Shown here piece after piece: positions 34,240 through 47,364 of a stretch of DNA of 64,000 nucleotides. The first letter of the stretch is position 1, and every line of letters begins with the position of its first letter. The stretch is taken from contig OZ234501.1 of the NCBI GenBank assembly GCA_965153455.1, positions 7,130,001 through 7,194,000 of the forward strand, in the 5' to 3' direction. This stretch comes from Sphagnum compactum. Its lineage: Eukaryota > Bryophyta > Sphagnopsida > Sphagnales. The notes beneath the pieces are model-generated. The model was not told where the DNA came from. It did no database searches and worked only from the letters and a program-made list of their open reading frames with translations. A program made the position numbers and the translations under genes.

Positions 34240-37200
34240 TTAGCTCCCTGTCTCTGGGTAACGTATATACACTTTTGATCTTGAAAATCGTCTGATGGAG
34301 TCTTCAATGTCTCTGAGTTGGTAGTCTGCCTCTGCCTTCATTCGTATCTGACTTGGTGTTTCCATAATCAATGGCATGTTTCTCAACCTTTCTTCCCACT
34401 TCAACCGACCTGCAAACGAGTGGTGTCAAGGCTTATCATCTTCATAACATGAAAACAACTGAGATGGGAGTCTTCATCACACTTCCCAATTTCAGCACAA
34501 ATTTTTGCACTGATGATTTTCTACGCTCTTAACAACCAATGAAGGCAAAGGCAATTGTCTTCACCTCACACTATTCTGAAACCTTAGGCATTTGAAGGGT
34601 GAGTCAGAATATAGATCAGAAGATAACAGCAGGTATATGCTTTCCATCAGGCAGGGATTCAGGCAGAGAATGTGTCCCCCACGAGTGATTTAATAGGACA
34701 CTTAGCTTTGGGTTGATTAAAAAAGGATACTGTCTTCAAGGGTCTTCAGAACATCTAATCTCTCTTCATCTTTCATAAGGACGAGTCCTGGTGGCAAATG
34801 CTTGGTCTGCTCTGCTTGCAACCTAGAATATCACGAGCATTGTTTCAATAATCCATTTTCTTCCAGAAACACTTCAGTAAATTCTGTCATCATCTCACAT
34901 AGAACATTCATCTGAAGATTAAACATTTCAGGGAAAACTAGCATAAAATTCTATCTTGAAAAGTGGCACAGAGAAATATTCAGCCCAGGATAACATTGTA
35001 AATTGAAGTAATGAATTCATTTCAATTCAATGAGGACCAGTTTAAATTTCTCTTGGTTATGGTGACAAAACAGACAAATATGTCACACGAAACAAGTGGG
35101 CTGCACCAAATGGAGAAGCGAGTAAACTCACCTCCTTTCAGCATCCATTGCAAGCTCCAGCTTTCTCTTCAGCAAACTGCCATCAGACATCCAACATTGA
35201 AAAGGGGAAGACTGTTAACCAAATTGTCAGCCCTGACAAAAGCACACTTGTATAATGAAATCTAGTAACTAAAAGCACAGTTCTTAACCCCACCCAATTC
35301 CCAGCAAAGAAGGACAACTTCTACAAACAACTCAGATTGAATTGAAAATGCATCCTTCTTCATAGAGGTTTAAAGACTACCAAAGATGTCCAAACTGTCC
35401 TTGGCTCACAACACACCCAAGTGATCTGCACACTGACTTTAAGCTAATGAATTTTATATCTCTATATTTTTCACCCCCTGTTCTACAATCTCACAGCCTG
35501 TAAAATTATGCACACATACCTGGGCAGTAAAAGGTTGGATTGGTGAATAGAAAAACTAGCATCTTTCAGATGTGAAATTTGACTGACTCTGAAAATCAAC
35601 AATCATACTTGCTCCTCTCTTTGTATGCAGTTTCTTATTATATCTTACTCCTTTAAAGCACCGAAGCCCCCAAAACAGCAAATAGACCCACATAACTAGG
35701 CACATCATTTGAGCAAGCGTGGAAACCCCGTACTAAGCTGGTACTTTGCCAAAGTTCTCCTTTTGCCTGTAGGAAGGACACTCCATCTTTGTTTTGCGCC
35801 GGTTTGCAACACATGCTGCATCCAATGCATTCTTTGTGACATAATTTATGCTGTCCTTGCTCTTAGGTTTTGATTGGATGCTCTCACCATTCTCACTGGG
35901 GGCCTGGACATTCTGTTTCAAAAGAAATCTCATCAAGTACACAAAAGGTGCACCCAAAGGGAGACATAAAAACTTCAGAGAGTCAAACCCCAAATGACAT
36001 AAGATCTGGCTGGCTTAAGTGCCATCTTTAATCTTGTCTCACACATTGCTATAGAAAGGAACCCATGTTTAATCAAGCCCAGGATCTGATCTACATCCCC
36101 CAGTAATCAGTTGATTTGTCAACATTCCACAACACTCTCAAACCAACTGGACCAACAAAGAAGCAGCCATGAGATCAAGGTGAGTGGTAGGGTAGTAGAG
36201 TTAAACCTCCACAGACAATTGCTCAAACTCAATGGCCTTACCTCACAGGCCTTCACTTTCCGCTCCCTACATCGAAGGGGTGATCTGATCTTCTGATCTT
36301 GGAACAGTACATGATCCATAGGATCAGGTTTATTCTGGATAGCCTGCAAATTCAAAGCACACCCACAGTTTCTGATGTACTGAAATGAGAATTTTTCACC
36401 TCATTGCTCACATGTGCATTTGTCAGTATTTCCTTTTTTCTTTTAAAATGTTTTGATCCACTCCGAGTTAGAAACCATTTTTGTCTCCATTAGCTTCAAC
36501 TGCCAACATTCAAAAGAGTCAGTATAAACTATACAATGCAATGTTTGAAAGCATAGATGTGAAGGCAGGTGGGTTTGTTTTAAAACTGATCAGATACCTG
36601 CTTCTCTGCATGATTCCTTGCACTCAACTCGGCAATTTTAGCTCGATTGTCTTTGCGATGATCACGTGGAGTTATCCCTTGCCTCTGCATCTCATCTCTG
36701 TTGCACAATTGATTTTTCCCAAGACATGTATAAAACATGGAATCCTGGTGAGCTACCATCAATCTCCACATGGAAACCTTCTTTCAGCAATGACTGGCCA
36801 TCCTGGCTGCTTAAAAAATTCCTCCAAGACTCATAATCCTGAAGTCTTGTATACTCAAAAAGCAACCTCTTAACCCTGTTGACCACTTATGCCCAGATGG
36901 GATATTTGAGGGTAAACACCTAGTGTGTATATACCACAAACTCATGGATGCCCATGTGTGCTATCGCTAGAATGATGATCCATTTTCACCTCTTCCATTT
37001 CACAACTTCATATAGATTGACTGATATCCTTTACCACATTTTTATGCTGATCTAAGTACAGATTCGTCAGCACCCGTATTGGATTTCAACGTAACTACCA
37101 TTGGTAGCAAGCAGGCAGTTGATCAAAGATGCAGGTTGAAAATGAGAATTCCAAAACCTGATTCCTCTGGGTGGATTGAGCAAGTCAGAAATCTGGTAGC

Positions 37201-37911
37201 TATCCATGTGGCTCGGCACCATAATCCTTCTGTGCTTCACCCTTGAAGGTTTACCTGTGATCTCATCAAGAACCTGAAGAAAAACCACAAAAAGACCCAC
37301 CCATGTTTACATATCTGTCAATAGGCAAGATTCTTTTATAGCAAATTTACCAATCAAATGTACAGCCACCAACACACTGGACAAAGATGAAGAAGAACTC
37401 TTGCCTGTTTGTTGGAGGATCTGAGCGATGTAGAGGTATTGTAGGAGCTGCGGGAGGTTGTGGTGTGGGAGCTTTGTGTGGAATTGGTGATGGAGCTTTG
37501 TGCAGAGTTTGGGGGCCTTTTGTTGCAAACGAGGATATGACTGCCATTGGCAAGGCGGCGTGTCCTGTCCTTCAGGTCCCCATTGTTTCTAGGTTGCTGC
37601 ATTACTGCAGTGGCAATGATGTTGTCAGGACTGGCTACAGCAGCAGCAGCAGGAGCAGCAACAACCTGTGCTCTGTCATGCGCATTGCCAGTGGAAAGCT
37701 TGTGCAGCATCCCTTCCCTCCTGTCCCCACTGCAGCCACTGGTGGTGACAAAACCCTGTGCTTTGTCCTTTGGTGAGCCCAAACTCAACTGCTTTAGTTC
37801 TTGGACTGGTGCAGCAGCAGCAGTCGTGCAATCTCCCATTGCCGCAAAAACATCGGGAGCCCGCAAAAGCATCCAAGAGACACCTTGATGGAACGCCAAA
37901 ATGCTCTTCAC
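34240..37911 (-). CDS. enkurin-domain protein (ENKUR/ENKD1-like, FAP106-type), eight exons
   Basis: Exons by splice site and phase: 37405-37911, 37158-37273, 36598-36697, 36242-36343, 35734-35912, 35132-35176, 34731-34822 and 34240-34409. All phases agree and the product is about 436 residues. Exon 3 reads GITPRDHRKDNRAKIAEL. Exon 5 gives NYVTKNALDAACVANRRK and ENFGKVPA. Exon 6 gives YLLKRKLELAMDAERR. Exon 7 reads LPPGLVLMKDEERLDVLKTL. Exon 8 gives LRNMPLIMETPSQIRMKAE and DIEDSIRRFSRSKVYI. The last four form the C-terminal enkurin domain, which in other organisms sits in ciliary axonemes and on centriolar microtubules. Exon 1 is alanine/serine-rich. Its start could be codon 1, 14 or 25. Intron 1 would use a GC donor. 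No break is seen, so it is probably active, in sperm-forming cells. Confidence 0.85.
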
Positions 37912-37951
37912 ACACTACCTAGTGGTGTTGTCCAGAATTAGGGTAGACATC

Positions 37952-38040
37952 AAACCCTAATTCAAGCTCTCAAGGTTGTGGAATCGACGGCAGCTTCAAA
38001 ATTTGTGCTCTTGGCGTAACCGTCCCAAAATCCAACGGTA
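37952..38040 (-). promoter_or_regulatory. candidate promoter elements of the enkurin gene
   Basis: A telobox-like AAACCCTAA lies at 37952-37960. TCCAACGGTA lies at 38031-38040, close to the mitosis-specific activator consensus (YCYAACGGYYA) bound by three-repeat MYB proteins. Both lie within 130 bases upstream of the first ATG. No TATA box is seen. Confidence 0.3.
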
Positions 38041-38049
38041 TCACGGGAC

Positions 38050-38530
38050 ATGCATGATTTATTGGCCTTGCATGGCAAGGCAAGGAAATTGTGCTCAGAT
38101 TCATTATAGAGTATAGTAGCTTAAGGGATTTTTATAGGCCCCTAGGTTATAACTCTATATAATCTAGATTAATTATATAGGGATTAAATCTCTAATAGAT
38201 TTAATAATTAAATTATAATTAATATAGAGATTTAATAACTCTATATAACCTAGGGGCCAAACTCTATAATAATAGGTCTATTTCTTTTTATTATATGAGG
38301 ATTTTTGAAAAATGATTATTTTGGCTTGTGTTGAAACTTGAGAATTTTAGTTAACAGAGTTATAATAATAATATCTTGAAGGATTTTGGTTTCTTTTAGA
38401 GCATTTTTTGGAAGATTATATTTTTGCATCGTGAAATATTTGAATTTCCATAATTCTTCTTCTTTTGCCTTAAGATACTTAATTTTTAATGTAAATGGCA
38501 AGGCCACAGTGTGACACACCCCTTGTTTTA
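38050..38530. repeat. dispersed repeat, copy B, with nested palindrome
   Basis: This block is the inverted counterpart of 23884-24245. Copy B holds about 120 extra AT-rich bases (about 38135-38262) flanked by inverted GGCCCCTAGGTTAT and ATAACCTAGGGGCC. It lies about 140 bases upstream of the enkurin gene start, so it may bound or affect that promoter. Confidence 0.7.
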
Positions 38531-38965
38531 TTATCTATTTATTTATCTATATTTTTATGTTTATTCCCCAATTTTGTCAAGTAGTTGGACTGGCCATCAT
38601 CCACAAGTGGAATGAGCCAAATTTGGCTACAAGTCAGACAGGAAATTTGGCTACAACTTTTTGGGATCCTGCCCAGTTCTGGCCATGAGCTCATTGTGTG
38701 AAACAGGCGACTTCTAGCCTTTTTTTTTTCCCCTCAAAATGTGTTGAATTTTGTGGTTTTTTTTTTTTTCCAAAAATCCCTTTAGACAATTTGCAATGGA
38801 TTTTTTTCTTTTTTTTGTTGCTACAGTGCGAAAATTTTCGCCCCCAAAAAAAACACTGCAACTAATAAGCCAAAAATGGCTTTGGTATTTTAAATTGACA
38901 ATAGATGTTTTTTTTTTGTTTTTTTTTGGGGCAGGGGGTTAGGTGCCCACTGCACACATCCAATA

Positions 38966-39165
38966 CCTTAGTACCTTGGCCAATTCGACACTAATTATAT
39001 TATTTTCAGAAATGTTGAAATTTTCAAAAATTATTTCTTCCAAATCAAAAAATATTGTGAAGGAAAATAGTGAATATTTAGGAATATTCGATTTGTTGAA
39101 ATGAATTTTTCAAAATTAATTAATTATTCAATGGACATGTGTGGAAATGGCCAAGGTACTATGGT
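38966..39165. mobile_element. 200-bp MITE with TA target duplication
   Basis: The left end CCTTAGTACCTTGGCCA and the right end TGGCCAAGGTACTATGG are inverted repeats flanked by TA. The inside is AT-rich with no frame. A related, more decayed copy lies at 49714-49945. Confidence 0.65.
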
Positions 39166-39169
39166 ATCT

Positions 39170-40455
39170 TTCTTTCCAATTGTTTGCTACCTGAGCACAT
39201 TCAAGTGGATTTTGTTAGGGACGGGGCTGCCCCAAGACCAACCCTAGTCAGACTTCCTAACCTAGCTTGGTTAACATTGAAAACTTGTTTATGAGCTGAC
39301 CCATAAGTTTCCGTAGGTGAGAGTTTTTTTTTAATTTGCTTATTTGTTTCTAAGGATCCTCACATTGCCATTCCAAAACTTGCAAGGTTTCATTCCAACT
39401 TGAAGACTTGCATTTTGGTTTGAAATTTTCTTTTGTGAGTAGCTAACTTAGTCATTGTGAATGCAATAATAGAATGCATGCATTAATCCATATCAAAAGC
39501 TTTTTTGTTGGTTGGTGAAACCTCAAATCCAAACTTAGGTAGCACCTACGAGATCCTATAGGACAAGCTCAACATGGTTTTGTTATCTCATCATCCTTTT
39601 TCTTGATTTTGGCTGAAAATTTTTATCAAAGAATTATGAGTTTGTAAACTTTGAATCTAATGGTTGGGTTTATAACCCAATTCATGAATGAGTGAATTGG
39701 ACCAAATTTCTAACTAAGGTTCAAATAAGAGTAAAATTGTTGTTAAAATGGGCTTAGGCTCTTAAGGACTAAATGTAGAGTAAGGACCAATGTTAGGTAC
39801 TTTTTTTAAATAGGGACATATATTCATTGGTTTTATATCTAGGTATATATGTAGGTAACTAACAAGTATAAAAAATGAAAGGACCAAAGGTTTTATGAAC
39901 CTTTGAAGGTGAACTCGCACAAGTAAAAAACCTAGCAATGGGGTTTTTTCATGTTTTTTCAAAACTCTCATTAAGTTTCTTGAAAGCAAGGTCCATTTCA
40001 CTTCTTTAACCTATTGTGCTTGGGATGCAGAGGTGTAAACAATGTGCGTCACAATGGATTTTTTTTCATTACAATCGTAAATTGATGTGATTCAATTTAG
40101 AGTTGTGAAGAAAATTTTTGTTGTGAAAATGTGTAATTAATGGTCACTACTATAAAAACGGTATCTTTTAATTGAAAAATGGTAGGTGTAAAAAAATCGC
40201 CATGTTAATATGGACAAGCCAATTTGGACTCGTTGTTATGATTGTGACAGTTTTTTTGATTGGTAAAATAGGAGACTATTTGACTAATAGATAGTGAACC
40301 ATTTGACTAGTCAAATTTTTACCTATATATATATATATATATATATATATTTAAATATATTTATATTTATATTTATATTTATTTATTTACTTTTTGAATC
40401 ATTAAAAAAATATTTTTTTACAATAGATAGAAAGAAAATAAATTTAAGTAGTTCA
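39170..40455. other. AT-rich stretch, no gene seen
   Basis: Only short chance frames. A (TA)n run lies at 40323-40350. Confidence 0.5.
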
Positions 40456-40459
40456 TAAG

Positions 40460-41165
40460 AAGGTTAATAGGTAGGTAGGTAGGTGATAGCCCAACCTAAC
40501 TTACTTAACCTAGACTACCTAACTTAGCCTACTTAGTTATGTTAGTCTAGCATACTTAACTAAACTAATCCCTTAAGCATGCACATAGATTACAAATATA
40601 AAGATAAACCATTCATGTCAACAATGATAAATAAAATCCTTACCAATGGATTACACCACTAAAAGGTGACAAGCCTTATCAAGATTTTTATTTCATATGT
40701 TTATTTATGTAGGTAAGTAAAAATGTTAAATAATTTGTACGTAGGTTGGAGGTAGGTTGGTAGGTAGGTAGGTAGAAGTAGGAGGTAAATACATAGGTAT
40801 GTAGGAAGTAAGTAAACCCAAGTATAAGGTACATAGACCTAGGTAGACCTAAGCCTATGTGGAACTAAGCCTAAATAAGTAAATGAACCTAGGTATAAGA
40901 TATGTAAACCTAAATAAACCTAAGTAGGTAAATAGGTTAAACTTAAGCTACCGATTTAAACTAGGTAATATATAGGTAGTTAAGTAAGTAGATAGGCCTA
41001 GGCTACCAACTACCTAATTTAAATAGTACCTAGATAAGTAGGTAGGCCTAAATAGGTAGATAGGCCTAGGTTACCAACTTATTTAAATCTAAAATAGGGA
41101 GGTAGGTATATAGGTAAGTTGTAAGTAGATTATAGATAAACATAGGCTACCTACCTAGCCAAGGT
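40460..41165. repeat. degenerate TAGG/CCTA repeat tract, about 700 bp
   Basis: Runs of TAGGTAGGTAGGTAGG at 40470 and 40760 are surrounded by long stretches of AGGTA, CCTAG and TAAGTAAG variants. This looks like an expanded tetranucleotide satellite that has partly decayed. Both orientations (TAGG and CCTA) occur, so strand inversions took place inside the tract. Confidence 0.75.
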
Positions 41166-44100
41166 AGTAACTAATTAACTTGGCTTATCGACTAACATAA
41201 GATGTCTAATTTGATTAAAAACAATTGGCCATTTTGACTAAACATGTCAAATTTTTTGTCGAACTTGACTAAAAATCCCACTTGACGAGAACCCATTGGC
41301 CATTAGACTATTGAAATGGTCAATTTTTATTCCAACTTGATTGGATTTTCCATTTGATAAATAATAAAATAGGTCATTTTAATCCAGTTCATTAATCACA
41401 AAATACACATTAAGGCTTTAGGGCTCTAGTCAAAATGGACATGTTCATTAATCAAGGTGGACAAGCTAGTCAACTTGGATAATTTTAATAATGAGTGGTG
41501 TACATTTTAATCTATTGTTATCATGTGAAATAAGTTTAGATATGAACAATTCAATTATTAATTCGAGTTACACATTTCTAATTTGCAACAATGTTGTGAC
41601 AATATTGCAATTGTAAGGGACAAAAAAATTTAGTTTAGATGGGAATTTGTTCATGAAATTTTGCACATATAAAAAGACAAATTATGAAGTTTTGATAGAA
41701 TGATATTTATTTTTTTGTAAGTACATTATGTTAAATGATAATGTTGATTGTTATGTTTTTTTTCAAGTTGAAAGATGTTTTTTCCCTGAACATTTACTTG
41801 GACGAAATGGATATTTTAATATTTTACAAAAATAAAATGAAATTTGAAAATGAATGAAAAATGGTATATTGCTATCAAACAAGGTGTTTTAAATAACAGT
41901 TCTAATTATAGGTCTAAATTTACATTAAGACACAATTATGAATCAATTTCATATTCTTGATTTATTTAATTTGTTTTATTTTTAAAGCCTAAACCAACTT
42001 TATGTAATTTAAAAAGGAATTCAAAATAAGTGAAATTTTATGTATTAATTATTATTTTGATATTATATGTATTTCCAATTTTGATTCAAACTATTTACAT
42101 CATACCATGCATTTACTCTTTAAACTTTGAACATTGCATTGTTTTGCATTATTAACATTGAATTTGAAATAATGTGAAATGTGACAATTATTTCTTACTA
42201 TTAGCAAGTATGAAAATTACATTATTACATTCTTGTAAAAATCCATGTTTTGTTTTGTGATTTGTTTGCAAGTAGTGCAAAGATTATATGTTGTACAATT
42301 TGCATTTTGCATTGTTAGAGGATGGCACAACGCACTTTGTTGAAATGAACTTTGACAAGCTTAAATGTTTAATCCCCATAGTCGTTGAACAATTTGCTTA
42401 TAATGCTTGAAAATGTATAGAGAGAAAATGATAGTGTGTCAACCATGACCCTAAATTTGTCATAGATGAGTGATGAAAATAATGAGTTTTTTGGTGCATG
42501 AAAAACATCCATTTTATTGTTGCATGGAAATGGAGGAGAAGAGCTTGACAAAAATGTTATACCATAACTTCTCAAAGTTCTAAACATGGAAGTTAATTTT
42601 TGGAAACTTTGGAATCACAATTGTGTTTCTTTTGGGAATATGATGTTAGGGGCATGTAGATTTGATCAATTTTCATCTAATGCATTACATTGTTTGCAAC
42701 AAACAAACAAATCCTACAATCCTTGTTCTATAAACAACCTATGTCAAAAAGGTTTATCACCTATTTCAAAACTAATGGCATTATTGCCATGAAAAAACAT
42801 GTAAAGGTTCAATATTTTAATCTTGCTTAGAATTTGTTGAAAAGCATTCTTTGGCCAAATACCTTGTCAATCAATATAGAGTTGTGCACATTCCTTCAAT
42901 CACCGATGACTTGTTAAAAAGAGGCCTATAATTGGACATAGCTCCATATTTGATTTTTTTAGTTTTGTAGATCCATTTAGAAAGGATCATGAACATCAAC
43001 AAGTATTCTTGCGAGATTTGGATATTTTTTAAATCAAATCTTGTGTACCACTTTGAATTATTGAAAGTGTTTGCTTACAACATATGACAGCATGGTTGTG
43101 TCCATGAGTGATTTTTGCTTCTATGAAAACATTCATAGAAGAATTCCTACTTGATTTGGTGGATTAAAAAACATATATGTAATACCTATTTTGTTAGATG
43201 TTTAGCAATGAATTTTTTTGATTTTTGGATATTAGTAAGTGCCCACGATATCATTGACTTTGTTATTAATTTTGTTTTGTAGATTGGCAACCCAAACAAG
43301 TTAAATAGGTTTGTTTGAAGCAACCAAAAGAAGTGGTCAAGCTATGGTTTAGTGAAACTTCAAGCTTTGCTTTTAAAATATTTGATTAAGAAGGAAAATG
43401 TTTGATGGGTGAAAACATAAAAGGAGTTAAAGGTGTTTTAAAGGCTAAAATCCTTTTCCAAGGATTTCATTTTACAAATGGTGTTAATGTGGTGGTATAT
43501 TATACCATTTCTTTGCATTTTTCATATAATTTTCCAAGTTAAATATCAATTTTGAAACCAAATATGACCCATGTAGTATAATAATGTTGGGAAATTCCAT
43601 ATCCAACCCCACATTACAATTAAATGAACAATTTTTCTTTAAACCTTGATTAAAAATTAAAAATTATTTTAATCATTAAATGTTTTTGAAAATCAAAATT
43701 CAATAAGGGGCATTTGAAGTGAAATTTTAATTGTTCCACAAATGTGGCCCTTCTTGTGAAGTTTAGTAAAATTCACAATAAATTTGAAAACGTTTTGTGC
43801 ATGTTTGATAAGAAAAAAATGATTTTTGAATTTTAAAAAGGACATGTTTATATGTTTATTTGGAGTGTTTAAAACATACAATTTAAGACTTTTGAAACAT
43901 CATTATTTTTTATGAATTTTTTGTATAAAAACATCATTCCAAAAAACAATTTTTTTTTTTGAATTGTGGTGTTCCCATCATGATTTTTCAATATTTTCAA
44001 GGTAAAAAATTTTAACATTATCCATTCCATCATGCTTCTTATGTCAACAACAAAAGTGTTACCATTGATTTGAGAACAATGACCACAATTTTGAAAGTTA

Positions 44101-47085
44101 TTATGAGTTGTGAAAGCTTGGGGTTGGAAGGGTGAAAGCACACTAAGGGGGCCAACTTAAACAATTTCAAGACATATACTAGAATAATACACCACTAGAA
44201 TATGCTGCCTTTAATTTTGGGTAAATTCACTTTTGATGCTTAGGTTTTATACTTTGATTTTCAAGAAGTTAAGGGTATTTAATATTTTTTAAAATTAAAA
44301 GAGTTTTAAGAATAATGGATATATTTATGGTATACACAATAAAAAAAAACTCATTAAATTGCATTAAATTTTGGTTTAAATAAATAAACCAAAAACCATT
44401 TGAAATAGAATTTTAAAAAATGGCCCACCTCACATATATTTCTTGTCATCTTCCATTTGAAAGTGGTTGTTTGTTTAAATTTTAATTTACCACATATTTA
44501 TGGTCATTGCCCTGAAAAAAACCCATTTATGATATGATAGTTATCAAACTTTTCACATGGTTTACAAACCTATTCCAATCGTATGGAATCACAGTGTTTA
44601 ATAAATATTACATATTTCATAAAGATTAAAAATTATTTCAATCGTTTTTTGAATATATTTTCATTTTTAAAAACACTACGATATACATTTTTTTTGTGCC
44701 AAAATATTTTAACATCACATGATATGAATTGAAAAGTATAGTTTTTTGGCATTTGATTTATTTATGTTTTGACCTACCGTAATATGCAAAAAAATTATGA
44801 AAAATTTTCTTAATAATATGACAGGATTGAAGTTCAAACATGGGTACCTTTAAAAAATAGTACAATGTAACAACAATTTTGACCCCCTCATAATGTACTT
44901 TCATTTGGAAGACCTTTCCAAGGCATATGTTTTGGGCACTCCATGTCAAAGGCTTGTTAATATATTATAACATATGACAAAAATTTCATGGGTTTGCATG
45001 TGACATTTCTATCAAATCAACCCATGTTAATTTTTAAAAGTGCATAACATGACTTAATTTTTTTGGGAAAGGCCGTCAAGATTGGGTCGAAGCTTGTATT
45101 GATGTGGGTTTAGGTTTATGTGGCTATGAAATATTCCTATGAAAACAAAGTGAGATTCTACCAAATTGCAAACATGAATTTTTCATACTTGATTCTAATA
45201 TTTCTTTGTATTTTGTGACAGTCAAAGTCCAATAGGAAACATAAATGTGAGTTTGCAATTTACAAGTTTTGGGTTCTAGTGCATGTTATTGTGTGTTGCA
45301 TTTCTAGTTTTTGGTGTTTTGTGAATTACAAGTTCATGTGTTTTGTTCCATGTAAGTTATACTGAACAAAACATGTTTTTACAAGTGAATCATTTTTGTA
45401 GTAATCAAGTTTTGCTTGTTTGTCCTTTCTTTTTAAACATACATCTTTTGTGTGCAAATGTGTCCCCAAGTTTATACACTAAAAGAATCTTGCAAACATT
45501 CTTTCAATTTCCTCTATGTACCTATTGCTTAGGTTACCAACTTCTTGTATTGATGCACCCTATGAAAACATTTATTTGTAGCTATTTGCACAAAACATAA
45601 TAATGTCCAAGGTTTGGTTTACATTAGATTTTTTATCAATTTTGTGTATGAATACTTTGAGCTATTGGGGTAAACATAGGTATTAGTTATCTTTTCATTT
45701 GGATATCTTGTAGCTAGTGTAAAAAGAAGGTTTTTGGACTACTTCAGCATCATGATTTGCTTGGAAAAGTTGTTGCTTGGAAGGTGCAAATTTTGATTCT
45801 TTCATATATTTACATGATTCTAGCATTTGCTTATGCTTTGTGAGCTGTAAATTTTATTATAAAATGTATTTGTGGGGTTGTAATTTACAAGTTCTATGTT
45901 TTGACACATGCTTTGTGAATTGGTTGTGCTTCAGTTCTAGACATATAGTGAGGGAACTACAATCCATTTTCCTTCATAGCGATGGACCAAAGTTTATATT
46001 TGGCATGAACATGTCAAGAAAACCTATGCACAATTCTAGAACATGCATAAAATTAACATTCAATAATGTCATTAGGTTTGCTTCAATTTGTTCCATCAAC
46101 TTTGTAGATCATAAGATTGCAAACGCATGATTGTGTAGCTACAACAAGTGAGTAGTGAGTACATGCAATTTCTTGAAAGATTGTTTACAAAGTGTCATGG
46201 CTTCAATGTTTCATAGATGGGAGATTGGATTTTCATCATATCGCTTTTAGAATGGTCATTTGCAATTGATTCCAACAAATTATTTTTTCTATCCAATGTT
46301 GTTTTGTGCATGTCCTTGAAGTGTGTGACTTTCCTACCAATACTTTTGCCCGTCTTTTTCTTTTGCACATGCTTAGCCATTAGGAACTTTGTGTTTATCC
46401 GATTGTTGTAATGTCAAACATCATTTTTATTTCCAAGGGTTTGATTGTAAGTAATTAATGATGTACAGGTTGATTGGCACGATTGAAGTCTTTTTGGACC
46501 CATTTTAAGAAGCATGGAATATCTTGAATTTTTGCTTAGTATTACTTGTCCTCCTGGTGTGGTTATGTGTTTAATTTTTCTTTTTCAAACTAAGCTTTTT
46601 CACCATCTGGTTAGTGAAGGCAAAGGAGGGTCAAGACTAGGCCAATTGTCTCGTGTGTCAACAACCATGATGGCCTATGCCTCAACCATAGCCATGGCTT
46701 GGTAAAGGCTGTGAGAGGTGGTCAATGCAGTGCATAGTCAAGGTGGCTAGTTGCTACCTACCTCTTTAGTTATTTTAGCTTATTGACTTACCTATTTGAT
46801 TAACAACCTAATATAATACGTAAGTCAGTACCTACTGCTTCGAGCCAATAAATGAATGCCATGTCAACAAACTTTTCTAGTGTATTTGGATGGCACTTTA
46901 TATTATGGATATTTATGAATATTGTGAATATTCAAATGAGGAAGGATCTTAGGCCTACTTATAGGTATAAGATCCCTCACACTTTTAAGGAGTAGGTGTA
47001 GGAAACATAACCCTTCCATGCCTTGTGATTTATGTATGTTCAGGTTCATGATAACATTCGACACAAGCGTTCCAATGGATAAAGC
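41166..47085. other. AT-rich gene-poor region
   Basis: No gene is recognised over about 6 kb. A 61-residue minus-strand ATG frame at 46195-46380 reads KKKTGKSIGRKVTHFKDMHK and then HSKSDMMKIQSPIYE. This is basic and protein-like, and may be the C-terminal remnant of a transposon-encoded DNA-binding protein, but I cannot place it. Confidence 0.5.
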
Positions 47086-47187
47086 CCATGGATGGGCAGA
47101 GACATTCCCAAAACACTTATAGGGCCGGGCTTTGCCAGTGCCTCATCCTAGGCCCTTTTATGTTGGGAATGCCCTCACCATGGGCAG
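47086..47187. repeat. imperfect 100-bp hairpin
   Basis: GCCCATGG...GGGCAGAGACATTCCCAA pairs with TTGGGAATGCCCTCACC...ATGGGC about 60 bases later. A GC-rich loop contains GGGCCGGGC and CCTAGGCCC. Similar GGGCAG and GGGAATGCCCT words occur in hairpin-like blocks near 55380 and 60212. Confidence 0.5.
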
Positions 47188-47364
47188 TTAGGAACAATAT
47201 CAAATACTCTCACCAAGACTAGTAGTAAGTACTAAATAACTTATTAGTTGTATATTGTGTGTTGGAATCACAAAATTTGGCATGGATGGGCAAAAGAAAA
47301 TTCTAAACATTTGGCATACTCCCTTAGTAATTAATTAATTATTGAATGCTAGACCTTGATGCTA

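Noticed and set aside
37387-37888. plus-strand frames opposite enkurin exon 1
   Set aside because: They are antisense shadows of the GC-richer alanine/serine-coding exon.
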